Positions 45,719 through 53,288 of a stretch of 64,000 bases of DNA are shown piece after piece. The stretch spans positions 229,283-293,282 of the forward strand of contig NZ_JABAIV010000007.1 of the NCBI RefSeq assembly GCF_013003915.1, written 5' to 3'. The notes below the pieces were generated by a model. The model worked only from the letters and a program-made list of their open reading frames with translations, did not search any database and was not told the origin of the DNA. The position numbers and the translations under genes were made by a program. Each line of letters starts with the position of its first letter. Within the stretch, counting starts at the first letter, position 1. Origin of the DNA: Telluria aromaticivorans. Lineage in GTDB: Bacteria; Pseudomonadota; Gammaproteobacteria; Burkholderiales; Burkholderiaceae_D.

Positions 45719-46465
45719 ATGCAGCGTCCTGACCTGCTGGCCACCTATTGGTCGGCGCCCGAGCTCTACACCAACGGGCTGATCCTGCTGCACCTGGCCG
45801 GCGCGCTGGCGCTTGGCCTGCTGGTCGGCTACGAGCGCGCCTACCATGGCCGCGCGGCCGGCATGCGCACCTACGGCCTGGTGTGCATGGCGTCCGCTGC
45901 GCTGACCATCCTCGCCGGCTACCCGGACTTCTGGTACGGCGGCGGCCATGCGGGCCTGCTGGCGCCAGTCGACCCGACCCGCATCATCCAGGGCATCGTG
46001 ACCGGCATCGGCTTCCTTGGCGCGGGCGTCATCATGCGCGAAGGCTTCAACATCAGCGGCCTGACCACCGCCGCCTCGATCTGGGCCTCGTCGGCGATCG
46101 GCATCCTGGTCGGCGTCGGCTTTTACCTGGCGGCGATGGGCCTGGCCTTCTTCTCGGCCATGATCATGATCTACCTGAACCGCCTGGAAACCCTGCTGCC
46201 GGCGCGCCACGCGGTGGCGGTGCGCATGCGCTTCAAGCCGCACGTAATGCCGCGCGAAGACGTATTGCGCAAGGCCGCCCTCGAACGCGGCTACGAGATC
46301 GCCGGCAGTTCGCTGACGATCAGCAGCGAGAAGGGACGCCAGGAATGGCGCTTCGTGGCGCTGGCGCTGTCGCGCAAGAGCGGCGCGCCGCTGTCCGAGC
46401 TGGCCGACCAGCTCGCAGCGTTCGAGGGCCTGGAAGCCTTCCAGCTGTCGCACGCACGCAATTAA
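45719..46465 (+). CDS. MgtC/SapB-family membrane protein
   Basis: 248 residues. The N-terminal MgtC domain has four or five membrane helices: LHLAGALALGLLVGYERAYHGRAAGMRTYGLVCMASAALTIL and IIQGIVTGIGFLGAGVIMREGFNISGLTTAASIWASSAIGILVG, with the conserved Arg and Glu of the family. A C-terminal soluble ACT-like domain follows (PREDVLRKAALERGYEIAGSSLTISSEKGRQEWRFV). MgtC proteins affect magnesium limitation and inhibit F-type ATP synthase in Salmonella; whether this one does is unknown, but a complete atp operon lies 18 kb away. Confidence 0.83.
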   Translation: MQRPDLLATYWSAPELYTNGLILLHLAGALALGLLVGYERAYHGRAAGMRTYGLVCMASAALTILAGYPDFWYGGGHAGLLAPVDPTRIIQGIVTGIGFLGAGVIMREGFNISGLTTAASIWASSAIGILVGVGFYLAAMGLAFFSAMIMIYLNRLETLLPARHAVAVRMRFKPHVMPREDVLRKAALERGYEIAGSSLTISSEKGRQEWRFVALALSRKSGAPLSELADQLAAFEGLEAFQLSHARN

Positions 46466-46504
46466 AATAAGTAAAACTACACATCCAGGACACAGGGTTT
46501 CACC

Positions 46505-47083
46505 ATGCAAGCACAAGACGTTCTCGATTTTTGGTTCCTGCCTGAAGGCAGCGAAGGACATGGCAAGCAGCGCGCCGAATGGTTCCGCAAGGACGAGGCA
46601 TTCGACGCCGCGTTGCGCGAGCGCTTCGGCGTGGTGATCAACCAGGCGGTTGCGGGCGGGCTGCGCGAATGGGACGAACTGGGACCGCGCGGCACGTTCG
46701 CGCGCATCTTGGTGCTCGACCAGTTCACCCGCAATGCCTACCGGGGCAAGCCGGAATCGTTCGGCGGCGACAGCCTGGCCCTCGCGGCCGCGCGCCAGCT
46801 GGTCGACTCTGGCGCCGACAAGACCCTGTCGCCAGTCGAGCGGATGTTCGCCTACCTGCCTTTCGAGCATGCCGAGGACGCGCGCATGCAGGAGCAGTCG
46901 GTCAGCCTGCTCACCGAACTGTCGCAACAGAACGAAGGCTTCATCGAGGTACTCGACTACGCGCTGCGCCACCGCGGCGTGATCGCCCGCTTCGGCCGCT
47001 TCCCGCACCGGAATCTCATCCTGGGCCGCGCTTCCAACCCGGAAGAACTGGCCTTCCTGCAGCTGCCCGGCTCCAGCTTCTGA
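46505..47083 (+). CDS. DUF924 family protein
   Basis: 192 residues with the DUF924 layout: VLDFWFLPEGSEGHGKQRAEWFRKDEAFDAALRERFG at the N-terminus, ARILVLDQFTRNAYRGKPESFGGDSLALAAARQLVD in the middle, and MFAYLPFEHAEDARMQEQSV and FGRFPHRNLILGRASNPEELAFL at the C-terminus. The fold is TPR-like; function unknown. The stop is one base before the next GTG start. Confidence 0.87.
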   Translation: MQAQDVLDFWFLPEGSEGHGKQRAEWFRKDEAFDAALRERFGVVINQAVAGGLREWDELGPRGTFARILVLDQFTRNAYRGKPESFGGDSLALAAARQLVDSGADKTLSPVERMFAYLPFEHAEDARMQEQSVSLLTELSQQNEGFIEVLDYALRHRGVIARFGRFPHRNLILGRASNPEELAFLQLPGSSF

Positions 47084-47084
47084 C

Positions 47085-47912
47085 GTGGCGCCCACGCTGA
47101 ACCTGGTCGGCGCCGGCCACGTCGGCCGCGTGCTGGGCCGCCTGTTCGCCGCGAGCGGCGCATTCACCGTGCAGGACGTCCTGACCCGCTCTGCCGGCAG
47201 CGCGCGGGAGGCGGTGGCCTTCATCGGCGCCGGGCGGGCGTGCAGCGAGGTCGCGGCGATGCGCCCGGCCCAGGTATGGATGCTGGCGGTCGGCGACGAC
47301 GCGATCGCCCCGAGCTGCGCGGCCCTGGCCGCAGCGCAGCCGCTGGCGGGCGCCGTCGTGTTCCACTGCAGCGGCGCCAAAGCCTCGGGCGAACTGCAGG
47401 CCGCAAGTGATGCCGGCGCGCTGGCCGCCAGCGTGCATCCGGTGCGCAGTTTCGCCGATCCGGATGCAGTGGCGGCGGCTTTTGCCGGCACCTTCTGCGG
47501 CATCGAAGGCGATGCCGCGGCGCTGGCGCTGCTGGAACCGGCGTTCGAAGCGATCGGCGCGCGGCTGGTGCACATCGATCCGGCTGCGAAAACCGTGTAT
47601 CACGCGGCGGCTGTGTTTGCGTCGAATTACCTGGTGACGGTGCTCGACGCCGCCCTGCGCGCTTACCAGGCTGCGGGGGTGCCGGAAGCGGTCGCCCGCG
47701 AGCTGGCGCGGCCACTGGCGCTGGAAACCGTCGCCAACGTGTTCCGCATCGGTCCCGAGGCTGCGCTCAGCGGCCCGGTGGCGCGCGGCGACCTGGCCAC
47801 CGTCGCCCGCCAGCAGGAGGCGGTCAGCCATTGGGACGAGGCCACTGGCCGATTGTATGAGGCGTTGTTGGCACCGACGGCAGACCTGGCGCGGAGAAAA
47901 CGCGGCGGGTGA
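47085..47912 (+). CDS. Rossmann-like/DUF2520 domain protein
   Basis: 275 residues, GTG start. The N-terminal NAD(P)-binding motif LNLVGAGHVGRVLGRLFA leads a Rossmann domain related to F420-dependent NADP reductase and pyrroline-carboxylate reductase. The DUF2520 C-terminal half has HCSGAKASGELQAASDAGALAASVHPVRSFADP and ALSGPVARGDLATVARQQEAV. No substrate is known. A phased array of DnaA-box-like units starts 17 bp after its stop. Confidence 0.82.
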   Translation: MAPTLNLVGAGHVGRVLGRLFAASGAFTVQDVLTRSAGSAREAVAFIGAGRACSEVAAMRPAQVWMLAVGDDAIAPSCAALAAAQPLAGAVVFHCSGAKASGELQAASDAGALAASVHPVRSFADPDAVAAAFAGTFCGIEGDAAALALLEPAFEAIGARLVHIDPAAKTVYHAAAVFASNYLVTVLDAALRAYQAAGVPEAVARELARPLALETVANVFRIGPEAALSGPVARGDLATVARQQEAVSHWDEATGRLYEALLAPTADLARRKRGG

Positions 47913-47928
47913 GCCTCAAGTGAGCAGC

Positions 47929-48015
47929 TTTTCCACAGCTTTTCCCATGTCTTTTCCACGCCTTTTACGGGGCTTTTACATGGCTTGTACAGGCCTTTTC
48001 CACAGATTTTCCACA
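47929..48015. repeat. 11-bp phased array of TTTTCCACA-like units (DnaA-box-like)
   Basis: Eight units start at 47929, 47940, 47952, 47963, 47974, 47985, 47996 and 48007, i.e. steps of 11, 12, 11, 11, 11, 11 and 11 bp. Three (47929, 47996, 48007) are exactly TTTTCCACA, one base from the DnaA box TTATCCACA and identical to two boxes in origin-like module 2. Others are TTTTCCCAT, TTTTCCACG and TTTTACnnn-type variants. The steps are not multiples of three, so coding origin is unlikely. The last unit overlaps the ribosome site of the MAPEG gene. Confidence 0.75.
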
Positions 48016-48026
48016 GGAGTTCCCCC

Positions 48027-48404
48027 ATGTTCTTCACCGCCTGGGCCACGCTGGCCGCACTCGGCGTCTATTTCTGGACCGGCGTAAACGCCGGCCGCGC
48101 CCGCATTCGGCACGACATCCCGGCGCCCTCGATGGACGGCCCGCTGGAGTTCCAGCGTTGCCAGCGGGTGCAGGCCAACACGCTCGAACAATTGCCCCTG
48201 CTGCTGGTGCCGCTGTGGATGTGCGCTTTCTACCTAGGCGACCTGTGGGCGGCCGCGGGCGGCCTGCTCTGGTGCCTCGGACGCATCGGGTATGCGCTCG
48301 GCTATTACCGCGACCCGGCGCAGCGCGAAACAGGCTTCATTACCGGCATGCTGGCCTGTGCGTTGTTAATTGGCGGCACTGTTTGGGGTCTATTGCTGCG
48401 TTAA
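48027..48404 (+). CDS. MAPEG-family membrane protein
   Basis: 125 residues with four hydrophobic segments: MFFTAWATLAALGVYFWTGV, TLEQLPLLLVPLWMCAFYLG, AAAGGLLWCLGRIGYALGYY and ITGMLACALLIGGTVWGLLL. The ERxx-type motif of the family is seen as RVQANTLEQLPL and LGRIGYALGYYRDPAQRETGF. MAPEG proteins include glutathione-dependent microsomal transferases, but activity here is unproven. ACAGGAG (48013-48019) is the ribosome site and lies against the phased TTTTCCACA array, so binding there could affect expression. Confidence 0.82.
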   Translation: MFFTAWATLAALGVYFWTGVNAGRARIRHDIPAPSMDGPLEFQRCQRVQANTLEQLPLLLVPLWMCAFYLGDLWAAAGGLLWCLGRIGYALGYYRDPAQRETGFITGMLACALLIGGTVWGLLLR

Positions 48405-48542
48405 AGCGAAAAAAGTACAGAGAGTGATCGACAAAGTTCCCGCGTGGCAATAAGCTAGGACGTTGTACACAACCGATCCGCCCGCCACGCCTGCGAACCC
48501 ATGCTCGCGCCGCAGCGCGCGGCAACAGGAGAAGGAAAAAAC

Positions 48543-48905
48543 ATGCTGTTCCTGAAGAGCACCAGCGTCACCAAGGCACCGGGCATCTATGAAGTCGACG
48601 TGGCCGCCAAGCCGCCAGGCAAGACCTTTGGCGTCTTCCTGGCGACCGATCCGGCGAATCCGCCGCAGACCGTGCTGACTGGCCTGGCCGAACTTGGCTT
48701 CAAAAATACCCACCAGCAGAGCTATGTTCACAAGGACAAGGGCAAAGTGCTGGACCTGCACTTCCAGAAGGACGGCACTGACCTGTTCAATGGCTGGAAA
48801 GCCGACGAGTGCGCGGCCAACCTGGCTGCCATCGAAGCACTGTTCGGCAATGTCGGCGTCACCGTGACCCCACGCGTGATGAGCCTGGCCGAAGCCTACG
48901 CCTGA
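48543..48905 (+). CDS. Small cytosolic protein of unknown function
   Basis: I do not recognise it. 120 residues, soluble, no signal: MLFLKSTSVTKAPGIYEVDVAAKPPGKTFG, FLATDPANPPQTVLTGLAELGFKNTHQQS and KVLDLHFQKDGTDLFNGWKADECAANLAAIEALFGNVGVTV. The beta-strand/helix alternation suggests a compact alpha/beta fold. AGGAGAAGG is a strong ribosome site, arguing for good expression. No functional context from neighbours. Confidence 0.65.
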   Translation: MLFLKSTSVTKAPGIYEVDVAAKPPGKTFGVFLATDPANPPQTVLTGLAELGFKNTHQQSYVHKDKGKVLDLHFQKDGTDLFNGWKADECAANLAAIEALFGNVGVTVTPRVMSLAEAYA

Positions 48906-48944
48906 TTTCCCAGCCCGGCCCGTTTGTCCGGGCTTTCCACTGCT

Positions 48945-49142
48945 TTAGGCCTGTACCTCGATGTGGTACAGCGCCCAAGGGCAGGCGCCGAAGCGTTCAT
49001 TGACCGGCCGCGCCGCCATCTCCGGCACGCGGTCCGCGTCGTAGACTGCCCACAAGGGCCCCAGTCCCCTGAGTGCCATCGGCTTGCCGTCGAGGTGGGT
49101 CGCCTTCCATGAGAAAATGCCGCGGTGACCGGAAGCCAACAT
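48945..49142 (-). pseudogene. Fragment of a molybdopterin-dependent oxidoreductase C-terminus
   Basis: A 65-residue open stretch ending GLGPLWAVYDADRVPEMAARPVNERFGACPWALYHIEVQA. GPLWAVYDADR, NERF and W-x-L-x-x-I-E-V resemble the end of small molybdopterin-binding (sulfite-oxidase-fold) proteins, which end with GPLWVIYPRD, NERWVWQL and IDV. Everything needed for cofactor binding is missing upstream, where alkB starts divergently 20 bp away. Most simply a remnant left by deletion. Recognition rests on recalled family patterns. Confidence 0.5.
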
Positions 49143-49162
49143 CCTGGCCACGAGACTGCACA

Positions 49163-49759
49163 ATGGATTTATTTGCCCCAGACACAGCCCTGACGCCGAT
49201 CCCGCTCCGCGATGGCGAACTGGGCTGGCTCGCGCAATTGCCCTTGCCCTGGCCGAACGAGGTGGTGCTGGCCCGCCTGATTGCGGAGACGGCCTGGCGC
49301 GAAGAAACTGTCGTCGTGTACGGCAAGCGCCACCTGCAACCGCGCCTGAGCGCCTGGCATGGCGACAAGGCCTACCGTTATTCCGGGCTGAGCCTGGCAC
49401 CGCTGCCGTTCACGCCGCTGCTCGACACGATTCGCCTTGCAGCGGAAAACGCCACGGGCCGTCCTTATAACAGTGTCTTGCTGAACTATTACCGGGATGG
49501 ACGCGACAGTATGGGCATGCATAGCGACGACGAGCCCGAACTGGGCCCGGCGCCCGCAATTGCCTCGGTCAGTTTTGGCGCCACCCGGACGTTTAGCCTG
49601 CGTCACAAGGCGACGAAAGAGACCCTGAAACTGCCGCTGACGGATGGCAGCCTGCTGTTCATGGGCGGGGCGATGCAAGCCAACTGGATGCACGGGATCA
49701 ACAAAACGGCTAGGCCAGTCGGTGCGCGGGTTAACCTAACTTTTCGTAACATCGAGTAA
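49163..49759 (+). CDS. alkB: AlkB-type 2-oxoglutarate/Fe(II)-dependent dioxygenase
   Basis: 198-residue oxidative dealkylase expected to repair N-alkylated bases in DNA or RNA. Fe(II) ligands are His and Asp in MGMHSDDEPELG and the second His in WMHGINKT. The 2-oxoglutarate Arg and substrate Arg are in PVGARVNLTFR. LLNYYRDGRDSMG and VSFGATRTFSLRHK are typical of the ALKBH2/3-like bacterial group, as is RYSGLSLAP. I start at the ATG at 49163 before MDLFAPD. The preceding fragment of another gene suggests a rearranged upstream region. Confidence 0.9.
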   Translation: MDLFAPDTALTPIPLRDGELGWLAQLPLPWPNEVVLARLIAETAWREETVVVYGKRHLQPRLSAWHGDKAYRYSGLSLAPLPFTPLLDTIRLAAENATGRPYNSVLLNYYRDGRDSMGMHSDDEPELGPAPAIASVSFGATRTFSLRHKATKETLKLPLTDGSLLFMGGAMQANWMHGINKTARPVGARVNLTFRNIE

Positions 49760-49931
49760 ACATCACGCTATTTTCAGTATCTATCTGGAAAATACCTAAC
49801 TCTTGAGTCAGTAACTTACATTTTCTTACAGTTCTTACGGGTTTTGGGGCTTTAAAAATCAAGTGCCGGTGCTATCTTGACCACATCGCGATTCATTCGG
49901 AATCGCGAACCAGTCGAGAAAAGGATTGCGC

Positions 49932-50504
49932 ATGAAAAAGCTTATCGTTGCACTGATCGCCTCTGTTGCCGCCATGTCGGCTGCCCAAGCCCAGCAAACC
50001 GCTCCCCGTGCCTATGTCGGCGTCGGCGTGGCCAGCGCTGATCACGACTACCGCATTTCCGGTGCGTCGAATGTCGATACCGACGGCTACAAGGCTTCCG
50101 GCAAGCTGTTCGGCGGCTACGAGTTCAACCAGACCTGGGGCGTCGAAGCCGGCTATACCGACTTCCGCAAATCGGGCGTCAACTACACCGCCAATGGCGT
50201 GAACCAGCGCGGTGAGACCAAGGGCGAGTCGATCTACCTGGCCGCCAAGGCAACCATGCCGGTGAACGAGCAGTTCTCGGTGTACGGCAAGCTGGGTGCG
50301 GCACGCAACAAGAGCGAGCTGGTAGCCATCAACTCCTCGCAGAACCGCGACCACAGCAAGACCGAAGCCTACGGTGCGCTCGGCGCGCAGTACAACCTGA
50401 ACCAGAACGTGGCGCTGATCGCCGAGTATGAACGCTACGGCAAGAGCAAGGATTTCGGCGCCAAGGCCGACGTCTTCACCATCGGCGCGAAGTACAGCTT
50501 CTAA
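49932..50504 (+). CDS. Outer-membrane beta-barrel protein
   Basis: 190 residues with a signal peptide (MKKLIVALIASVAAMSAA, cleavage near QAQ) and a small eight-strand-like barrel: alternating strands such as AYVGVGVASADHDYRIS, LFGGYEFNQTWGVEAGYTDF, SIYLAAKATMPVNEQFSVYGKLGAARNKSEL and a terminal KADVFTIGAKYSF ending in Phe, the barrel-assembly signal. It resembles OmpA/OmpW-like porin domains without a peptidoglycan-binding part. An intrinsic terminator follows 17 bp after the stop. Confidence 0.88.
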   Translation: MKKLIVALIASVAAMSAAQAQQTAPRAYVGVGVASADHDYRISGASNVDTDGYKASGKLFGGYEFNQTWGVEAGYTDFRKSGVNYTANGVNQRGETKGESIYLAAKATMPVNEQFSVYGKLGAARNKSELVAINSSQNRDHSKTEAYGALGAQYNLNQNVALIAEYERYGKSKDFGAKADVFTIGAKYSF

Positions 50505-50521
50505 GCTGGATTCGTGATGGC

Positions 50522-50547
50522 AAAAAGGACCCTGCGGGGTCCTTTTT
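50522..50547 (+). terminator. Intrinsic terminator after the beta-barrel gene
   Basis: AAAAAGGACCC and GGGTCCTTTTT pair around TGCG; the A/T ends make it potentially bidirectional. Confidence 0.92.
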
Positions 50548-50568
50548 GTTTTTGAAGTTCCGGTGTTC

Positions 50569-50760
50569 GTAGGGTGGGCGGGGTAACTCAGGCCAATGGC
50601 CTGAGTTACGAACGTCCGCGCGTTCAACCAGCATTGGCGTAGTCGAAATATTTTTCCCGTCACCACAAAAACGGGGTTTCGAACGCGCCAACGTGAATGC
50701 AATAGTCGGTGCAGAGCACAGGTGATTTGAACGCGCGGGCAGGGGACCTGCCCACCCTAC
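50569..50760. repeat. Dispersed inverted repeat, copy 5, adjacent to the RAYT gene
   Basis: Begins GTAGGGTGGGCGGGG with internal hairpin GTAACTCAGGCC/GGCCTGAGTTAC, continues CGCGCGTTCAA, and ends GATTTGAACGCGCGGGCAGGGGACCTGCCCACCCTAC. Largest centre of the family (about 85 bp). It lies 28 bp from the 3' end of the RAYT gene, the classic arrangement of a REPtron. Confidence 0.8.
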
Positions 50761-50788
50761 GATTTCGTGGCTATTCAAAATGACACAA

Positions 50789-51322
50789 TCACAGCCGCGC
50801 AAACCCCTGCGGCTGCGGCCGGTGCACCCAGGGCGGAATCACCATGTCCGGCACCGGCATCGCATAGCCGGCGGTGACGAAGCGGTGCAGCGATGACCAG
50901 GGCCAGTCCGCGGGGTGGCTGCAATGGCCGTGCTTGACCGGATCGGTGTGGGTCAGGTCGACCAGCGCCGCGTATTCGTCGTCGTCGCCGACACGGTAGT
51001 GCTGGTAATGGCGTTCCCAGATGCTGCCGTCGTCGGCGCCGGGCACCGCGGACTTGCGCAGCGCCTTGGAAAACGCGATCTTGACGGCGCGCCAGCGGCT
51101 TGAACAGTCGTGGTCGCCCGGAGGCAGGGTCCAGATCGCATGGGCATGGTCGGGCAAGACCACCCAGGCATCAACGTGGAAGGGCTTGCGCACGCGCGCC
51201 AGGCGCATGGCTTCGCCGAAGGCGGAGATATGGTCTGTCAGCAGTGTGCTTCCGCGTTGAAGCAAGCGCACCGTGAAAAAGAAGGTCCCGCCCGGGACGC
51301 GGTTGTCGCGGTAATCAGTCAT
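50789..51322 (-). CDS. REP-associated tyrosine (Y1 HUH) transposase, RAYT
   Basis: 177 residues of the IS200-like Y1_Tnp fold, TnpA-REP subfamily. FFTVRLLQRGSTLLTDHI opens the domain; the HUH metal-binding motif is HAHAIW in VVLPDHAHAIWTLPPGD; the helix with the likely catalytic Tyr is YQHYRVGDDDEYAALVDLTHTDPVKHG. The C-terminal HPADWPWSSLHRFVTAG is a RAYT signature. I start at the ATG at 51322 (MTDYRDNRVPGG); the frame extends 13 codons further. RAYTs nick REP hairpins, and this one probably spread the GTAGGGTGGGC family. Confidence 0.88.
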   Translation of the reverse strand: MTDYRDNRVPGGTFFFTVRLLQRGSTLLTDHISAFGEAMRLARVRKPFHVDAWVVLPDHAHAIWTLPPGDHDCSSRWRAVKIAFSKALRKSAVPGADDGSIWERHYQHYRVGDDDEYAALVDLTHTDPVKHGHCSHPADWPWSSLHRFVTAGYAMPVPDMVIPPWVHRPQPQGFARL

Positions 51323-51439
51323 GAGCTCCGTCAACCGGCGCTGCTCAGCAGCCACCAGCATCCGAGGCCGCTACATGGCCTCAACAACGAGGATAGTACA
51401 CACGACTTTGGACGAACCGCGTTCCGATTCCGGAAAGCA

Positions 51440-51462
51440 AACGCCCGGCGTTGCCGGGCGTT
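51440..51462 (-). terminator. Probable terminator of ettA
   Basis: Read on the minus strand, AACGCCCGGC and GCCGGGCGTT pair around AAC, followed by TTGCTTT. Preceded closer to the gene by a weaker AGCCC/GGGCT hairpin. Position 44 bp after the ettA stop fits. Confidence 0.6.
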
Positions 51463-51505
51463 CACAAGCCCCATACAACGGGCTTTTTATTTAAAGAACA
51501 ACAAC

Positions 51506-53173
51506 TTAGGTCGTCAACGGCTTGTAGCGGATCCGCTTCGGCTTGGCGCCTTCTTCACCCAGTCGCTTCTTCTTGTCGGCTTCGTATTCCTGGTAGTTAC
51601 CGTCGAAGAAGGTGACCTGCGAATTGCCTTCGAAGGCCAGGATGTGGGTCGCGATACGGTCCAGGAACCAGCGATCGTGGGAAATGACCATCACGCTGCC
51701 GGCGAACTCGAGCAAGGCGTCTTCCAGCGCGCGCAGGGTTTCCACGTCCAGGTCGTTCGACGGTTCATCCAGCAGCAGGACGTTGCCGCCTTGCAGCAGG
51801 GTCTTGGCCAGGTGCAGGCGGCCGCGTTCGCCACCCGACAAATTGCCGACGACCTTCTGCTGGTCCGAGCCCTTGAAGTTGAAACGGCCCAGGTAGGCGC
51901 GCGACGGCATCTCGAAGCGGCCGACGCTGAGCATGTCGGCGCCGCCGGTGACGTCCTCGAATACGGTTTTGTTATTGGCCAGCTCGTCGCGGTGCTGGTC
52001 GACCAGCGAGATCCTGGCGGTCTTGCCGATGGCGACTTCTCCGCTGTCCGGCTGCTCCTTGCCTGAGATCATCTTGAACAGGGTCGACTTACCAGCCCCG
52101 TTCGGGCCGATGATGCCGACGATCGCGCCGGGCGGCACGGTGAACGACAGGTTGTCGATCAGCAGGCGGTCGCCAAAGGCTTTCGAGACGTTCTTGAACT
52201 CGATGACTTCATTGCCCAGGCGCTCGGCCACGGGGATGAAGATCTCCTGGGTCTCGTTGCGCTTCTGGTATTCGAATTCGCTCAGTTCGTTGAAGCGGGC
52301 CAGACGGGCTTTCGACTTGGCCTGGCGCGCCTTCGGGTTCTGGCGCGACCATTCAAGTTCGGTCTTCAGCGCCTTCTGGCGTGCCGATTCGGTCGATTCT
52401 TCCTGCTTCAGGCGAGCCTGCTTCTGGTCCAGCCAGGAAGAGTAATTGCCCTTCCATGGAATGCCCGAACCGCGGTCCAGTTCCAGGATCCATTCGGCGG
52501 CATTGTCGAGGAAGTAGCGATCGTGGGTGATGCCGACCACGGTGCCCGGGAAGCGCAGCAGGAATTGCTCCAGCCACTCGACCGACTCGGCGTCCAGGTG
52601 GTTGGTCGGCTCGTCCAGCAGCAGCATGTCCGGCTTGCTCAGCAGCAGCTTGCACAGCGCCACGCGGCGCTTCTCGCCACCCGACAGCACGCCGATCTTC
52701 GCGTCCCACGGCGGCAGGCGCAGCGCGTCGGCGGCCATTTCCATTTGCAGGTTCAGGTTGCCGCCATCGGCTGCGGAGATGATCGATTCCAGGCGCTCCT
52801 GCTCCTTGGCGAGGGCGTCGAAGTCGGCGTCTTCCTCGGCATAGGCGGCGTACACGGCTTCCAGCTTGGCCTGCGCTTCGAAGGCTTCGCCGAGGCCCGA
52901 TTCGACTTCCTGGCGCACGGTTTTTTCCGGATCGAGCTGCGGTTCCTGCGGCAGGTAGCCGATGTTCAGGCCCGGCATCGGGCGTGCTTCGCCCTGGATG
53001 TCGGTGTCGATGCCGGCCATGATCTTCAGCAGGGTCGACTTGCCCGAGCCGTTCAGGCCCAGCACGCCGATCTTGGCGCCCGGGAAGAAGGACAGTGAAA
53101 TGTCTTTCAGGATTTGACGTTTTGGCGGGACGATTTTGCCCACGCGGTTCATGGTATAGACGTAATTGGCCAT
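51506..53173 (-). CDS. ettA: Energy-dependent translational throttle protein EttA (ABC-F)
   Basis: Ribosome-binding ABC-F ATPase that gates elongation by ADP/ATP ratio at the E site. 555 residues, cytosolic. Two ATPase domains: Walker A GLNGSGKSTLLKIMAG (near residue 40) and GPNGAGKSTLFKMISG (near 345); signatures VLSGGEKRRVALCKLL and NLSGGERGRLHLAKTLL; Walker B LLLDEPTNHLD and LLLDEPSNDLD. The start MANYVYTMNRVGKIVPPKRQILKDISLSFFPGAKIGVLG and the short arm domain match EttA, not Uup or YheS. Family length about 555. Confidence 0.96.
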   Translation of the reverse strand: MANYVYTMNRVGKIVPPKRQILKDISLSFFPGAKIGVLGLNGSGKSTLLKIMAGIDTDIQGEARPMPGLNIGYLPQEPQLDPEKTVRQEVESGLGEAFEAQAKLEAVYAAYAEEDADFDALAKEQERLESIISAADGGNLNLQMEMAADALRLPPWDAKIGVLSGGEKRRVALCKLLLSKPDMLLLDEPTNHLDAESVEWLEQFLLRFPGTVVGITHDRYFLDNAAEWILELDRGSGIPWKGNYSSWLDQKQARLKQEESTESARQKALKTELEWSRQNPKARQAKSKARLARFNELSEFEYQKRNETQEIFIPVAERLGNEVIEFKNVSKAFGDRLLIDNLSFTVPPGAIVGIIGPNGAGKSTLFKMISGKEQPDSGEVAIGKTARISLVDQHRDELANNKTVFEDVTGGADMLSVGRFEMPSRAYLGRFNFKGSDQQKVVGNLSGGERGRLHLAKTLLQGGNVLLLDEPSNDLDVETLRALEDALLEFAGSVMVISHDRWFLDRIATHILAFEGNSQVTFFDGNYQEYEADKKKRLGEEGAKPKRIRYKPLTT

Positions 53174-53288
53174 GCTTTGCTCTGGTGTTGTTTAAGGTGC
53201 ACAGGATACGACAGAACCCGCGCCCGACACAGGATTTCTTGGCGCGCGCAAGGAGCCGCGCCGAAAAATCCCGGGCCGGGGCAGGGTG

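Noticed and set aside
45719..46465. MgtC-family protein as part of a virulence island
   Set aside because: Neighbours are ordinary housekeeping genes with the same codon use, and there are no mobility signs close by.
47929..48015. The phased TTTTCCACA array as a second replication origin
   Set aside because: No AT-rich opening segment or DnaA-trio, no perfect TTATCCACA box, and it sits tightly between two co-directional genes.
47663..48049. Minus-strand frame with Lys/Trp-rich repeats over the phased array
   Set aside because: The repeats have an 11-bp period that is not a multiple of three, so the protein sequence is a by-product of the DNA repeats and overlaps real plus-strand genes.
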